From positions 1-64,000 of the forward strand of contig NZ_JACORT010000009.1 of the NCBI RefSeq assembly GCF_014297465.1: a stretch of 64,000 nt of DNA. The letters are read 5' to 3'. This stretch comes from Ramlibacter cellulosilyticus (GTDB lineage: Bacteria > Pseudomonadota > Gammaproteobacteria > Burkholderiales > Burkholderiaceae_C). The notes beneath the pieces were generated by a model. That model was given only the letters and a program-made list of their open reading frames with translations. It did no database searches and was not told the DNA's origin. Shown here piece by piece: positions 1 to 9,368 of the stretch. Position 1 is the first letter of the stretch; each line of letters opens with the position of its first letter. The translations under genes were made by a program, and so were the position numbers.

Positions 1-1
1 G

Positions 2-877
2 AAGTACCCGGTGCAGCAGCCGGACGTGTTCTCCGGCCTGCGCAGCCACGTCGCCACCTTGCACGGCATGATCGAGCACGGCAGCGCCTTCGGCGTGACG
101 GAGCAGGAGCTGCGCACCGCCGACAGGAACGTCACCATCTGGGTCTACACCGCGGACAAGAACCTCGGCCCCTTCGTGGACACCGGCATGCTGGATGCGG
201 ACCGGTCCCGCTTCCTGAAGATGCCCAATGGCATCCAGACGCCGGTGATCGAACCGGTGCCGCGCGCGCAGCTGGGCATTCCCGACGATGCGTTCGTCCT
301 GTGCTGCGTGAGCCGCGCGATCCCGGACAAGGGCTGGTCCGAGACCATCGCCGCCGTGGAGCGGGCGCGGGAGCTCTCGGGACGGGACATCCGCCTGGTG
401 CTCGTGGGCAACGGTCCCGTGTACGACGAGTACCTGCGCCGCGGCGTCCCCGCTTTCGTGCACCTCGTGGGCTTCAGCGAGAACTCCGCGGGGCATTACG
501 CGGGTGCCGACATGGGCATCATGCTCACGCGCTTCCGTTCGGAGAGCTTCCCGCTGACCATCGTCGACTGCCTGTTCGCCGGCAAGCCCTACATCGCCAC
601 GGACGTCGGCGACATCCGCAACATGCTCACCTCGCCGGATGGCGTGGCGGGCGAGGTGATCGAGCTGCAGGACTGGCAGGTGCCCGTGGAGACCGCCGCC
701 GAAGCCATCGCGCGGTTCGTCACGGACGTCGCATGCTACGAGGCAGCCAAGGCTCGCGTGCCGAGGATCGTCGGGCGCTTCCGGATCGACCACGTCGCGT
801 CGCTCTACGTCGACCTGTTCCGGCGGGCACCGGAGCAGGCCATGGAAGCCGTCGCGGAGGAAGCACGCGTCGCCTGA
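2..877 (+). CDS. Glycosyltransferase, GT-B fold (GT4-like), 5'-truncated by window edge
   Basis: The reading frame is open to the left edge, so the N-terminal acceptor domain is missing and only the C-terminal part is visible (about 290 codons). It shows the GT-B nucleotide-sugar domain: a VSR.IPDKGW strand-loop, the LVLVGNGP strand, then VGFSENSAGHYAGADMGIM, and an E-x7-E-like element in RSESFPLTIVDCLFAGKP followed by IATDVGDI. These match GT4-type retaining glycosyltransferases that build envelope polysaccharides or glycolipids. Donor and acceptor cannot be read from the sequence, and the upstream operon is outside the window. Confidence 0.85.
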   Translation, partial: KYPVQQPDVFSGLRSHVATLHGMIEHGSAFGVTEQELRTADRNVTIWVYTADKNLGPFVDTGMLDADRSRFLKMPNGIQTPVIEPVPRAQLGIPDDAFVLCCVSRAIPDKGWSETIAAVERARELSGRDIRLVLVGNGPVYDEYLRRGVPAFVHLVGFSENSAGHYAGADMGIMLTRFRSESFPLTIVDCLFAGKPYIATDVGDIRNMLTSPDGVAGEVIELQDWQVPVETAAEAIARFVTDVACYEAAKARVPRIVGRFRIDHVASLYVDLFRRAPEQAMEAVAEEARVA

Positions 878-883
878 AGCGGC

Positions 884-906
884 CGGGGTGCGCCTGCCTC
901 ACCCCG
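884..906. terminator. Weak hairpin after the glycosyltransferase gene
   Basis: CGGGGTG and CACCCCG form a 7-bp stem just past the glycosyltransferase stop codon. There is no T-run, so factor-independent termination is doubtful. Confidence 0.25.
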
Positions 907-939
907 CCGGCATAAACTGCCTCGTCCCGGACAGGACGC

Positions 940-1494
940 ATGGAGGCCAGGCTGGACACGTCGACGCGCTACGGACCGTTCGCCATCGCCTTGCACTGGG
1001 CGATGGCCGTGCTGCTCGTCGCGCTGCTCGCCCTCGGCTGGACCATGGTCAGCCTGCCCGACGTCGGCTACGACACCCGCAAGATCACGCTGATCCTCGT
1101 GCACAAGGCGATGGGCATGGTGGCGCTGGCGCTGGTCGCGCTGCGCCTGTCGTGGCGGCTGCGCCGGCCCTTGCCCCCGCTCGCCGGCGGGCTGCCGCAA
1201 TGGCAGCAGGTCGCCGCGCGGCTCGTGCACCTGCTGTTCTACGCGCTGATGTTCGCGCTGCCGCTGACGGGCTGGGTGATGTCCTCCGCGGGCGGCTACC
1301 CCATTCCCTTCTTCGGCTGGTTCGACGTGCCGGACATCACCGGGCCGAACGAGTGGCTGTTCCACCGGAGCATAGAGGTGCACCGCTGGCTCGCGTGGTC
1401 GCTGGCGGCACTGCTGGTGCTGCACGCAGGGGCCGCCGTGCACCACCACTTCGTGGTCGGCGACGACACCTTGCGCAAGATGCTGCCGGATTAA
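940..1494 (+). CDS. Cytochrome b561 family protein
   Basis: This 184-residue protein has four transmembrane helices at about 12-35, 48-68, 87-108 and 145-165. Histidines lie in each: ALHWAMAV in helix 1, LVHKAMGM in helix 2, RLVHLLFYA in helix 3 and VHRWLAWS/LVLHAGA in helix 4. Length, helix number and His placement fit bacterial cytochrome b561, a diheme membrane protein passing electrons between the quinone pool and a periplasmic partner. The stop codon overlaps the convergent lipoprotein gene by 4 nt. The electron partner is unknown; no YceI-like gene is adjacent. Confidence 0.9.
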   Translation: MEARLDTSTRYGPFAIALHWAMAVLLVALLALGWTMVSLPDVGYDTRKITLILVHKAMGMVALALVALRLSWRLRRPLPPLAGGLPQWQQVAARLVHLLFYALMFALPLTGWVMSSAGGYPIPFFGWFDVPDITGPNEWLFHRSIEVHRWLAWSLAALLVLHAGAAVHHHFVVGDDTLRKMLPD

Positions 1495-2084
1495 GGCATC
1501 CTTTCCAGCACGAACTGCGCCGTCTCCCGCAAGGCACGCGCCAATGCCGCGTTGGCGGCCGCCGCGCCGGCGGCGGGCGACTTCTGCTGCATGGTCTCGC
1601 GCAACGCCATCTCGCGCGTGCCCAGCACCTTCTGCGCGCGGTCGTCGCTCAGGCGCACGCGCAGCGAGAGCTGCACGACCGGCGGATCGCTCGTGAAGTC
1701 CTGCACCAGCTGCGTGAGCTCGGTGCGCAGCGCCAGCGTGCCATTGCCCGCGAGCGGCGGGCCGACCACGGCCGTGAACGCGCCGGTCGCTTCCAGGGTG
1801 CGCACCAGCAGCGGCTGCAGCATCTGCGGCGGACGCTCCGCCCAGCGGTGCCGCGCGAAGTAGGCGAGGGCGTGCGGCTGCGACGTGTACGCCATCTGCA
1901 CGGTGTCGATGGAGGGCCGCGCCTCCGGCGGGAACACGACGAGCGTCAGGTGCGTCCGCGCGTGGCGCGGCACGTCGGCCGGCAGCTGGTCGAGCACCGA
2001 CAGGGACGTCGGTGCGTCCGCCGCGGGCGCGAACGCGCAGCCTGCCAGCACGGCCGCGAGGATCCAGGGCGACGCGCGGTTCAT
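1491..2084 (-). CDS. ABC-type transport auxiliary lipoprotein (PqiC/DUF330-like)
   Basis: The 197-residue protein starts with a lipoprotein signal (ILAAVLAGCAF, Cys at about 16). Its body follows the auxiliary-lipoprotein pattern: YTSQPHALAYFARHRWAERPPQMLQPLL near the middle, then a C-terminal part with LRTELTQLVQDF and a helical tail. Such proteins sit on the inner face of the outer membrane and partner MCE proteins in lipid transport. Its ATG overlaps the stop codon of the upstream MCE gene, so the two are translationally coupled. No ABC ATPase or permease gene is linked here. Confidence 0.8.
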   Translation of the reverse strand: MNRASPWILAAVLAGCAFAPAADAPTSLSVLDQLPADVPRHARTHLTLVVFPPEARPSIDTVQMAYTSQPHALAYFARHRWAERPPQMLQPLLVRTLEATGAFTAVVGPPLAGNGTLALRTELTQLVQDFTSDPPVVQLSLRVRLSDDRAQKVLGTREMALRETMQQKSPAAGAAAANAALARALRETAQFVLERMP

Positions 2085-3016
2085 TCGCCGGGACCGCCCG
2101 GCAGCGGCCCGGGCCCGCGCACCAGCAGGGAGGGATTGCGCTGGATCCGCCCGGCCGTGTCGGTGAGCGTCGCCGAGAGCTGGTCCATGCGCACCAGCGT
2201 GCGCTGCGCCTGCGGCAGCACCTGCGTCTGCAGGACGATGGCAGCATCGTGGCTGGCCTGCAGCAGCGGCTCCAGCCGGGTGCTGGCCTGCTCGGCGTTC
2301 TGCAGGACGGGCACGATGCGCCCGTCCACGGTGGTGGCCAGCCGTTCCATGCGTGCGAGCGCGCCCTCCGCCTGCGGCAGCACGCGCGCGTCCAGCCGCG
2401 CCGTGGCGCGCTCGGCGTTCGCCAGGATGCGCTCCATGCGCTCGTTGTTGGCCGCAAGCGTGTGCGTCACCGACTCCAGGCCGGCCACCGCCTGCTTCAG
2501 GGAGGCGATCGTCGGTGCGTCCAGCGTGGATTGCAGCAGCCCGTTCACCGCGCGCACGCTCGTGTTCAGTTCCGCGATGGAGGTGTCGAGGCTCACCACG
2601 CGCGAAGGCGCCGTGGCGAGTTGCGGATGCGGGTGCCCCGGCTGCGCGACGAGCGCGGCGCCGGGGCCGGGCCCCTCCTCGAGGCTCACCACCATGTAAC
2701 CGGTGAACCCACGCGTGGCGACGCCGCGTCCGATGATGGTGGCCACCGTGGCCGTGGTGACGGGCACGTCGTGGTTCACCTGCACCAGCACCTGCACCAT
2801 GCGCGGGGCCAGCAGCCGCACCTCGGCGACCTTGCCGACCTCCACGCCGTGGAACTCCACGGGCGCACCGGCGATCAGGCCCGAGACCGCGTCGGCTGTT
2901 CGCAGTTCGTAAGTGTTGTAACGCGCTGGCCCGAAGGACATCCAGGCCGCCACGGCGGCCGTGCCCCCGAGGAGCAGGGCCAGGAAGAGCCAACGCGCCT
3001 TGGCGCTTGCATCCAT
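2081..3016 (-). CDS. MCE/MlaD domain protein
   Basis: The start at 3016 (MDASAKAR) is chosen because an AAGGAG ribosome site lies just upstream; a start at 3061 would add 15 unlikely residues. Residues about 8-30 are one membrane anchor. An MCE domain follows at about 35-120 (GLIAGAPVEFHGVEVGKV, typical of substrate-binding MCE rings), then a long alpha-helical region rich in Ala, Leu, Gln and Arg. In the family, hexameric MCE rings carry phospholipids between membranes. Only this gene and the auxiliary lipoprotein are present; the usual permease and ATPase are absent from the neighbourhood. Confidence 0.85.
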   Translation of the reverse strand: MDASAKARWLFLALLLGGTAAVAAWMSFGPARYNTYELRTADAVSGLIAGAPVEFHGVEVGKVAEVRLLAPRMVQVLVQVNHDVPVTTATVATIIGRGVATRGFTGYMVVSLEEGPGPGAALVAQPGHPHPQLATAPSRVVSLDTSIAELNTSVRAVNGLLQSTLDAPTIASLKQAVAGLESVTHTLAANNERMERILANAERATARLDARVLPQAEGALARMERLATTVDGRIVPVLQNAEQASTRLEPLLQASHDAAIVLQTQVLPQAQRTLVRMDQLSATLTDTAGRIQRNPSLLVRGPGPLPGGPGE

Positions 3017-3182
3017 CGTGCGCTCCTTCGCGCAGCTGTGGTGCCTGCGCTCCACCATCAACGATCCCGGCCCGGCAAACCTTCCGCGCGCCAGCCCGGC
3101 CGTGTGTATCTCCTGCCGCTTTCGGTTGCCCCACGGCTGGCGCAGGCCTGCCTAGACTCCGCGCCCACGACACCGCAGGGAG

Positions 3183-3323
3183 ATGAAGGACATGCTGTGC
3201 AGGAAGTGCGGAATCATCCCGGACCGCATCCACGCCAAATGGTGGCAGAAGTGGATTCCCACGGCCGCCCGCTATTACTGCGCCGGTTGCGGCAGGCGGT
3301 TCGTGCGCCTGTTCGGCACCTGA
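3183..3323 (+). CDS. Small zinc-ribbon-like protein (46 aa), unknown function
   Basis: The open frame encodes 46 residues with two Cys pairs, CRKC near residue 6 and CAGC near residue 33, separated by an aromatic basic segment (KWWQKWIP). This is the layout of a minimal zinc ribbon. GGGAG abuts the first ATG at 3183; the second ATG at 3192 sits 9 nt after it and may be the true start (43 aa). It lies between divergent and co-directional small genes. Function is unknown. Confidence 0.5.
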   Translation: MKDMLCRKCGIIPDRIHAKWWQKWIPTAARYYCAGCGRRFVRLFGT

Positions 3324-3452
3324 GCGAACGGTCCGGCCGAGGTGTAGTCAGGCACCGACAGCCGAGCGCGAGGGCGGACTAGGACCTGCTGCGGACCGCG
3401 CCTAAGGACGCGGCCCCCCGTCGCCACCATCATGCAGGGGAAGGAGCTTCCC

Positions 3453-3641
3453 ATGCCTGAAGACCGCACCCCCATCGACCGCGGGATGGCCCATCCGGCC
3501 CCCGAACGCGCCACGATTCCGCAGCCCAAGCCGAGCGCCGACGACGACAAGCGCGAGCTCGTGCCCAACCAGCAGGGCACGGAAGAGAAGAAGCAGCCGG
3601 GCGTCGGCGGGCACACGGACTTCGTGCAGCAGCCGGATTGA
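3453..3641 (+). CDS. Small hydrophilic protein, unknown function
   Basis: This is a 62-residue, charged, Pro- and Lys-rich protein without hydrophobic segments (MPEDRTPIDRGMAHP at the start, GGHTDFVQQPD at the end). The start at 3453 follows AAGGAG with a 6-nt spacer; an upstream ATG at 3432 has no such site. It is probably intrinsically disordered. I recognise no family. Confidence 0.5.
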   Translation: MPEDRTPIDRGMAHPAPERATIPQPKPSADDDKRELVPNQQGTEEKKQPGVGGHTDFVQQPD

Positions 3642-3651
3642 GGGGATCGCC

Positions 3652-3888
3652 ATGGTGATGTTCAAGGCCAAGTTCCGCCCGCTCGCCGCGGGCACCCTGC
3701 TGCAGGCGCAGCAACAGCAGCAACCGCAATCGCCCCGCCGCACGGGCCAGCAACAGCAGCAACCGCAGCAGCCGCAGCCGAAGGTCCCGCCGATCGAGGA
3801 CGAGCGCGGGCCGCAGGCGCCGGTGCGCGAGCCGGAGCCGCGGCACGAGCCGGAGCGCGCGCGCGAGACCGAACGCGCCCTGGCCTAG
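3652..3888 (+). CDS. Gln/Pro/Arg-rich small protein, unknown function
   Basis: This 78-residue product has a short ordered start (MVMFKAKFRPLAAGTLL), then two runs of Gln interrupted by PQ repeats, then an Arg/Glu/Pro tail. GAGGGG precedes the ATG and it lies 10 nt after the previous gene, suggesting co-transcription. The 3' end overlaps the convergent esterase gene by 4 nt. Low complexity makes the coding call uncertain; it could be a disordered protein or a chance frame in GC-rich DNA. Confidence 0.4.
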   Translation: MVMFKAKFRPLAAGTLLQAQQQQQPQSPRRTGQQQQQPQQPQPKVPPIEDERGPQAPVREPEPRHEPERARETERALA

Positions 3889-4520
3889 CTTTTCGCCGCC
3901 AGCCCCAGTTCGCGCGCGGTCTTCGCCAGGCCGTCCGCGAACAGTTCGTACCCGCGCGCGTTGGCGTGCACCGCGTCCGAGCGCAACGCCGGGTCGCTCA
4001 GCACGCCCGACCAGCCGCCCCCGTGCACGGGCAGCTTCAGCTCCTCCGCGATCTCCGCGTAGAGGGGATGGTCCCCGAGCGAACGCGCCACGGCAGCCAT
4101 CACGTTGAGTTCCGGGATCGCCACCAGCAGCACCTGGGCGCCCGAGGCACGCGCCTGTTCGCACGTGGCCCGCACGTTCGCCCGCGTGTCCTGCACCGGC
4201 AGCCGGCGCAGGAAGTCGTTGCCGCCGATGCCCACGATCACCAGCGCCGGTGCATGCTCCTGCAGCAGGCCGGGCAGGCGAGCCAGCGCGCCCGCGGAGG
4301 TGTCGCCCGGGATGCCGGCGTTCACGACGTTCCAGCCCGTGAGCCGCGCCAGGACGGTGGGGTAGCTGCTGTCGGGCGAGGCCCCCGTGCCGAAGGTGAG
4401 CGAATCGCCGAGCGCCAGCACCGTGGCGCCCGCAGGCACGGCCTGCATCCGCGAGCGGCGCGAGCAACCCGCGAGGGCCAGCGTGGCAGCGGCCAGCAGC
4501 AGCGAACGGCGCGACGCCAT
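3885..4520 (-). CDS. SGNH/GDSL-family esterase, lipoprotein (TesA/arylesterase-like)
   Basis: The 211-residue protein has a signal with lipobox LALAGC (Cys 19), then the SGNH blocks: LALGDSLTFG (block I nucleophile Ser), AGIPGDTS (block II Gly), VGIGGNDFLRR (block III Asn) and SDAVHANARGY (block V Asp/His). This is the arylesterase/thioesterase I group, which hydrolyses acyl or aryl esters in the envelope. Its start codon shares one base with the stop of gspE, so it is probably the last gene of the type II secretion operon. Confidence 0.88.
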   Translation of the reverse strand: MASRRSLLLAAATLALAGCSRRSRMQAVPAGATVLALGDSLTFGTGASPDSSYPTVLARLTGWNVVNAGIPGDTSAGALARLPGLLQEHAPALVIVGIGGNDFLRRLPVQDTRANVRATCEQARASGAQVLLVAIPELNVMAAVARSLGDHPLYAEIAEELKLPVHGGGWSGVLSDPALRSDAVHANARGYELFADGLAKTARELGLAAKS

Positions 4521-5923
4521 CAGTCGCGCGTGACCCGCAGCACTTCCTCGCGGGAGGTGATGCCCTCGCGCACGAGGCGCTCGCCGTCGTCGCGCATCAG
4601 GCGCATGCCGTGCGCCAGCGCCGATTGCCGGATCTCCGATTCGGCGGCGCGGTTGTGGATCAGGCCGCGCACCTGTTCGTCGGCCATCATCAGCTCGAAG
4701 ATGCCGGTGCGCCCGTGGTAGCCCGTGTAGCCGCAATGCTGGCAACCGCGGGCCACGCCTTCCACTTCCACCTTGCAGTACTCGCACAGCTTGCGCACCA
4801 GGCGCTGCGCCAGCACGCCGAGCAGCGACGAGCTGAGGAGGAAAGGCTCGACGCCCATGTCGGTCAGGCGCGTCACGGCGCTGGCCGCGTCGTTGGTGTG
4901 CAGCGTCGCCAGCACGAGGTGGCCCGTCAGCGATGCCTGGATGGCGATCTGCGCGGTCTCGAAGTCGCGGATCTCGCCGATCATGATCACGTCGGGGTCC
5001 TGGCGCAGGATGGCGCGCAGCGCCTTGGCGAAGTCGAGGTCGATCTTCGCGTTGACCTGCGTCTGGCCGATGCCGGGCAGCTCGTACTCGATCGGGTCCT
5101 CCACCGTCATGATGTTGCTGGTGGAAGAATCCAGCCGCGAGAGCGCGGCATAGAGGGTGGTCGTCTTGCCGGAACCGGTCGGGCCGGTCACGAGGATGAT
5201 GCCGTGCGGCTGCTCGATCAGCGCCAGGAAGCGGCGCAGCGTGTCGCCGGTCATGCCGACGGACTCCAGGCTGATGCGGCTCTCGCTCTTGTCCAGGAGA
5301 CGCAGCACCGCGCGCTCGCCGTGCGCGCTGGGCAGCGTGGACACGCGCACGTCGACCGCGCGCGTGCCGATGCGCAGCGAGATGCGGCCGTCCTGCGGCA
5401 GGCGTTTCTCGGCGATGTCGAGCTCCGCCATGATCTTCAGGCGCGAGATCAGCGCGGCGTGCAGCGCGCGGTTCGGCTGCACCACCTCGCGCAGCGCGCC
5501 GTCCACGCGGAAGCGCACGCTGGAATGGCGCTCGTACGGCTCGATGTGGATGTCGCTCGCGCCGTCGCGCGCCGCCTGCGTCAGCAGCGCGTTCAGCATG
5601 CGGATGATGGGCGCGTCGTCGCTCGCCTCCAGCAGGTCTTCCACCGCGGGCAGCTCCTGCATCATGCGCGTCAGGTCGGCGTCGTTCTGCACTTCGCTGA
5701 CCACCGTGGCGGCGCTCGACTCGCCCTGCGCGTACGCGGCGGAGATGCGCTGCGCCAGCGCCGGCGGCTCCAGCTGCTGCAGGCTGCGCACGGGGTACTT
5801 GCGCAGCACCTCGCTCCAGGCGGGGGCAGGCGTCCCGGCGTGCCACAGCACGAGCTGCTCGCCGTCGTCCTCCAGCAGCAATTGCTGCGTGCGCGCGAAG
5901 GCGTAAGGCAACGGGTAGCGCAT
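4520..5923 (-). CDS. gspE: Type II secretion ATPase GspE
   Basis: The 467-residue cytoplasmic ATPase drives pseudopilus assembly. An N-terminal domain (about 1-75) precedes the core, which shows GASDIHIEP, Walker [11 protein letters not shown], the Asp box ([14 protein letters not shown]), Walker [10 protein letters not shown] and the His box [17 protein letters not shown]-terminal zinc tetracysteine follows (CEYC then [17 protein letters not shown]). All catalytic motifs are intact. It follows gspD by 4 nt. GspF, its usual membrane partner and neighbour, is not encoded next to it or anywhere in the window. Confidence 0.97.
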   Translation of the reverse strand: MRYPLPYAFARTQQLLLEDDGEQLVLWHAGTPAPAWSEVLRKYPVRSLQQLEPPALAQRISAAYAQGESSAATVVSEVQNDADLTRMMQELPAVEDLLEASDDAPIIRMLNALLTQAARDGASDIHIEPYERHSSVRFRVDGALREVVQPNRALHAALISRLKIMAELDIAEKRLPQDGRISLRIGTRAVDVRVSTLPSAHGERAVLRLLDKSESRISLESVGMTGDTLRRFLALIEQPHGIILVTGPTGSGKTTTLYAALSRLDSSTSNIMTVEDPIEYELPGIGQTQVNAKIDLDFAKALRAILRQDPDVIMIGEIRDFETAQIAIQASLTGHLVLATLHTNDAASAVTRLTDMGVEPFLLSSSLLGVLAQRLVRKLCEYCKVEVEGVARGCQHCGYTGYHGRTGIFELMMADEQVRGLIHNRAAESEIRQSALAHGMRLMRDDGERLVREGITSREEVLRVTRD

Positions 5924-5927
5924 GGCG

Positions 5928-8075
5928 TCAGCGCACGGAAGGCGCCGTCGTCGCTGGAGCGGGGATGAACGGCGAGTTGATGTTCGGGTTGGAAGGCGGC
6001 GGCGCGGCGATCTCGGGGGAGATCGGTGCGCCTTCGACGCCGCGCAGCAGCATGCTGGGCGCGGGCTGCACGTTCTGCTGCTTGGCGCGCATCAGGTTGT
6101 AGCGGTCGATGGACAGCGCGTCCGTGTCGTTGGCGTCGCGCACGATCACCGGCCGCAGGAACACCATCAGGTTGCTCTTGGTCCGCGAGCGGGTCTCGGT
6201 GCGGAACAGGTTGCCCAGGCCGGGCACGTCGCCCAGGCCCGGCACCTTCTGCTCGTTGCCGGAATACTGGTCCTGCAGCAGGCCGCCCAGCACCACGATG
6301 GAGCCGTCCTCCACGAGCACGTTGGACTCGATCTGGCGCTTGTTGGTGGTGGGGCCGTTCAGGGCGTTCTCGGTGCCGGGCCGCACGCTGGACGCTTCCT
6401 GGTAGATCGTCAGGCGCACCGTGCCGTTGTCGTTGATCTGCGGCTTCACCCGCAGCGTGATGCCCACGTCCTTGCGCTCGATCGTCTGGAACGGGTTCAC
6501 CGAGCTGTTCGAAGTGCCCGTGTTCGTGAACTGGCCGGTCACGAAAGGCACGTTCTGGCCGATGACGATCTTCGCTTCCTCGTTGTCGAGCGTCAGCAGC
6601 GAAGGCGTGGACAGCACGTTGCCGTCGCCGGTGCTCTGGAAGAAGCGGGCGAGCGCGCTCAGCACGTAGCGGCCGTCGATGTTGCGCACCGCGCCGATGT
6701 TGATGCCGGGCGCGGGCGTGACCGGTGAGTCCGTGCTGGTCGCGCGGGTCGCGAGGTCGATGATGTTCGTCCCGCCGATCGTGAAGTTGCTGCCGATCAC
6801 GCCGACCAGGCTGTTGTTCACGTTGCCGATGATCGTCTGCCACTGGATGCCGAACTCGGCGGCCTTGTCGGCGTTCACTTCGACGAGCAGGCTTTCCACC
6901 AGCACCTGCGCACGGCGGCCATCGAGCTGGTCGATCACCGCGCGCAGCTGCCGGTACTGCGGCTCGGGCGCCGTGATGATCAGCGAGTTGGTCGCGGGGT
7001 CGGCCTGGATCTGGCCGCCGGTGGAAGGCTGTGCGGACGGCGTGATGGGCGCGTTGGCCGCGCTCGTCCCCGTGGCGCCGGCGCCGCTCAGGCCGCTCGT
7101 CACGGCGGGCGACGTCGCGGTGGTGGTGCCGACGACGTTCGTGCCGGCGCCCTGGCCCGTGGGGCTCATGCTCGCGAGGGCAGCGCGCAGCACCACGGCG
7201 AGCTTGGTCGCCTCCGCGTTGCGCAGGTAGACCACGTGGATGTTGCCCAGCGCCCCGCCCGTTCCCGCGACGTCCAGCCGCGTCACGATGGAGCGCACGA
7301 GGTTCAGCCGCGCCGCATTGGACGCGCGCACGATCAGCGAGTTGCTGCGCGGCTCCGCGATCACGGTGGTGCGGAACGAGGTGTCGCTCTGGCCCTGCGG
7401 GGCGGGAGTCCCGCCCGCACCCGTCGCCGACGAATCCACCAGGCGCTGCACGATGGGCGCGAGGTCCACGGCCAGCGCGTGCTGCAGGTTGATCACCTCG
7501 ACGTCGGTGGCGTTGGACACGTCCAGGGCCGCGATGATGCGCGCGAGCCGCTGCAGGTTGTCGGCGTAGTCGGTGATCACCAGGGAGTTGTTCCCCGGGT
7601 TCAGGTTGATCGTGTTGTTCGGGCTGATCAGGGGCCGCAGGATGGGCACCAGGTTGGCCGCGTTCTCGTGGTTCAGGCGGAAGATCTGCGTGACGATCTG
7701 GCTGCCCGTGGCCGTGCCGTCCACCGAGACGGTGCCGCTCTGCAGCTTGGCCTCCGCCTCGGGCACCACCTTCAGGAGGCCGCCCGCGTCCACCACCGCG
7801 AAGCCGGAGAGGCGCAGCGTGGCCACGAACTGGTTGAAGGCCTGCGCCGGCGGCACGGGGCGATCGGTCGACAGCGTGATGGTCCCTTTCACCCGCGGGT
7901 CCACGACGATGTTGCGCCCCGTGATGGCCGCCATGGTCCGCGCCACGGCTTCGATCTCGGCGTTCTGGAAGTTGAGGGTGATGGGCTCGGCGGCTCGCTG
8001 CGCCTGCACGGCGGGCGGCGCCGCACCCAGCAGGGCGGCAAGGGCCAGCGACGCGGCGGCGGAACGGTAATTCAT
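5928..8075 (-). CDS. gspD: Type II secretion secretin GspD
   Basis: This 715-residue outer-membrane channel has a signal peptide (cleavage after AVQAQ, about residue 26) and an N0 domain ([16 protein letters not shown]). Three N-type repeats follow ([46 protein letters not shown]), with a Gly/Ser/Thr-rich linker between N2 and N3. The secretin domain carries [16 protein letters not shown] and [12 protein letters not shown]. The tail after about residue 650 is Pro-rich. It lies between gspN and gspE in one leftward operon. The start ATG gives a clean signal peptide. Confidence 0.97.
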   Translation of the reverse strand: MNYRSAAASLALAALLGAAPPAVQAQRAAEPITLNFQNAEIEAVARTMAAITGRNIVVDPRVKGTITLSTDRPVPPAQAFNQFVATLRLSGFAVVDAGGLLKVVPEAEAKLQSGTVSVDGTATGSQIVTQIFRLNHENAANLVPILRPLISPNNTINLNPGNNSLVITDYADNLQRLARIIAALDVSNATDVEVINLQHALAVDLAPIVQRLVDSSATGAGGTPAPQGQSDTSFRTTVIAEPRSNSLIVRASNAARLNLVRSIVTRLDVAGTGGALGNIHVVYLRNAEATKLAVVLRAALASMSPTGQGAGTNVVGTTTATSPAVTSGLSGAGATGTSAANAPITPSAQPSTGGQIQADPATNSLIITAPEPQYRQLRAVIDQLDGRRAQVLVESLLVEVNADKAAEFGIQWQTIIGNVNNSLVGVIGSNFTIGGTNIIDLATRATSTDSPVTPAPGINIGAVRNIDGRYVLSALARFFQSTGDGNVLSTPSLLTLDNEEAKIVIGQNVPFVTGQFTNTGTSNSSVNPFQTIERKDVGITLRVKPQINDNGTVRLTIYQEASSVRPGTENALNGPTTNKRQIESNVLVEDGSIVVLGGLLQDQYSGNEQKVPGLGDVPGLGNLFRTETRSRTKSNLMVFLRPVIVRDANDTDALSIDRYNLMRAKQQNVQPAPSMLLRGVEGAPISPEIAAPPPSNPNINSPFIPAPATTAPSVR

Positions 8076-8092
8076 GCGGTGGTCCCGGGGCT

Positions 8093-8884
8093 TCAGCCGA
8101 TGGAGATGAGCGACCGCTCGCCGGTGCGGCGGCCGATGATGTTCAGGAGGTTGGCGAGGGCGCTCTCGCTGCCCGGCACCGCGCTGGCCTCGCCGCGGAA
8201 ACGCAGGCGCTGGCCGACCCATTGGCCGGAGCCGGAGAGCTGCAGGCTGCCCTCCAGGGTCGCGAGCCGCAGTGTCGCCTGCGTGCCGCCTTGCAAGGTG
8301 ATGCGGTAGCTGCCCATGGGCCTCAGGGTAGACAGGCGCGATGCCACGCGCAGCGCCTCCAGGTCGGCCCGCCCCGCGATGCGCGGGCGGCCTTCGACCC
8401 ATTCTACTGAAAGGCCTTGCGTGGAGAGGCGGACTTCACCATCGAGTTGCAATGTATTCCAGGGGGTGCCGAGGCCCGCCAGCACCGTGGCCGGCCACTC
8501 GGAGACCGTGTCCGCGACCTGCAGTTGCCAGCCGGCGATGCGCCAGCGCGCGCGCAGGTCCACGGGGCGCGGGGTGCAGCATTCGGCGCGCAACTGCGCC
8601 ACGGCGCCGTCCCAGCGCGCCTGCAGGCGCCAGGCCAGGCGCCCCGGCAGGGCCGCCGCGTCGGTGCTGCCGCGGCCCCCGGTGAGCACCAGGCGGGCGG
8701 AGCCGTCCCAGACCGTGCCGCGGGGCTCCGCGAGCTGCACCTGGCCGGCGGTCGCCCGGTCGACGGCGGCGGCGAGCCAGCGGGCCGGCGCGAAGGCGAT
8801 GAAGGCGTAGACGGCACCCAGCACCGCGCCGGCGACCGCCCAGGGCCACGGACTCGTGCGGGGACGACGGGGAGCGCGCGCCAC
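8093..8884 (-). CDS. gspN: Type II secretion protein GspN
   Basis: The 263-residue protein has one N-terminal membrane helix (AVAGAVLGAVYAFIAFAP) and a periplasmic beta-rich domain (VQLAEPRGTVWDGSARLVLTG is the GspN-type opening). GspN is an accessory inner-membrane component found only in some type II systems. It uses a GTG start. It lies 4 nt after gspM and 17 nt before gspD. Confidence 0.88.
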   Translation of the reverse strand: MARAPRRPRTSPWPWAVAGAVLGAVYAFIAFAPARWLAAAVDRATAGQVQLAEPRGTVWDGSARLVLTGGRGSTDAAALPGRLAWRLQARWDGAVAQLRAECCTPRPVDLRARWRIAGWQLQVADTVSEWPATVLAGLGTPWNTLQLDGEVRLSTQGLSVEWVEGRPRIAGRADLEALRVASRLSTLRPMGSYRITLQGGTQATLRLATLEGSLQLSGSGQWVGQRLRFRGEASAVPGSESALANLLNIIGRRTGERSLISIG

Positions 8885-8888
8885 GGGC

Positions 8889-9368
8889 TCAGCGCGCGGG
8901 CAGCGCCAGCACCAGCGTGCCGTCCCAGCCGCCGGAGGCGTTGCGCGTGAGCTTGGCTTCGCCGGGCACGGCGCGCGCGTTGGTGCGGACCTGCGACAGC
9001 CATTGCGCGAGGGACGCGGCGGGCGTGTTGGTCAGCGTCACGCTGACGCGGTCGCCGGCGATGCTGTAGCGGGCGCTCACCCCCAGCTGCTGGCGGATCG
9101 CCGCTTCCAGCTGGCGCATGGATTCGTCGGCGTTCTGGCGGGGCAGCGACTGCATCTGCCGGGCCTGCTGCTGCAGCCGCAGCATGGCGGCGAGCTGCGC
9201 GTCCAGCGCCCGGTGCTGCGCCTCGGCGCCGCGCAGGGTGGCGATGGCCGGCCCGAGCGCGATCCACCAGAGCAGGGCCACGGCGACCAGGCCGCCGGCG
9301 CCGGCGACCAGCGCGCGCTCGCGCGGCGCGAGCGCATTCCAGCGGGCGAGCAGGGCCTGGCGGTTCAT
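8889..9368 (-). CDS. gspM: Type II secretion protein GspM
   Basis: This 159-residue bitopic inner-membrane protein has a cytoplasmic start (ALLARWNALAPRERALV), a membrane helix at about 20-42, a coiled-coil stretch rich in Ala/Gln/Leu (about 45-95) and a small ferredoxin-like periplasmic domain. GspM works with GspL in the inner-membrane platform. Its ATG overlaps the stop of gspL. Confidence 0.9.
   Translation of the reverse strand: MNRQALLARWNALAPRERALVAGAGGLVAVALLWWIALGPAIATLRGAEAQHRALDAQLAAMLRLQQQARQMQSLPRQNADESMRQLEAAIRQQLGVSARYSIAGDRVSVTLTNTPAASLAQWLSQVRTNARAVPGEAKLTRNASGGWDGTLVLALPAR

Noticed and set aside
805..2699. Very long frames opposite or out of phase with the cytochrome and MCE genes
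   Set aside because: They are Arg/Ala/Pro-rich shadows produced by high third-position GC.
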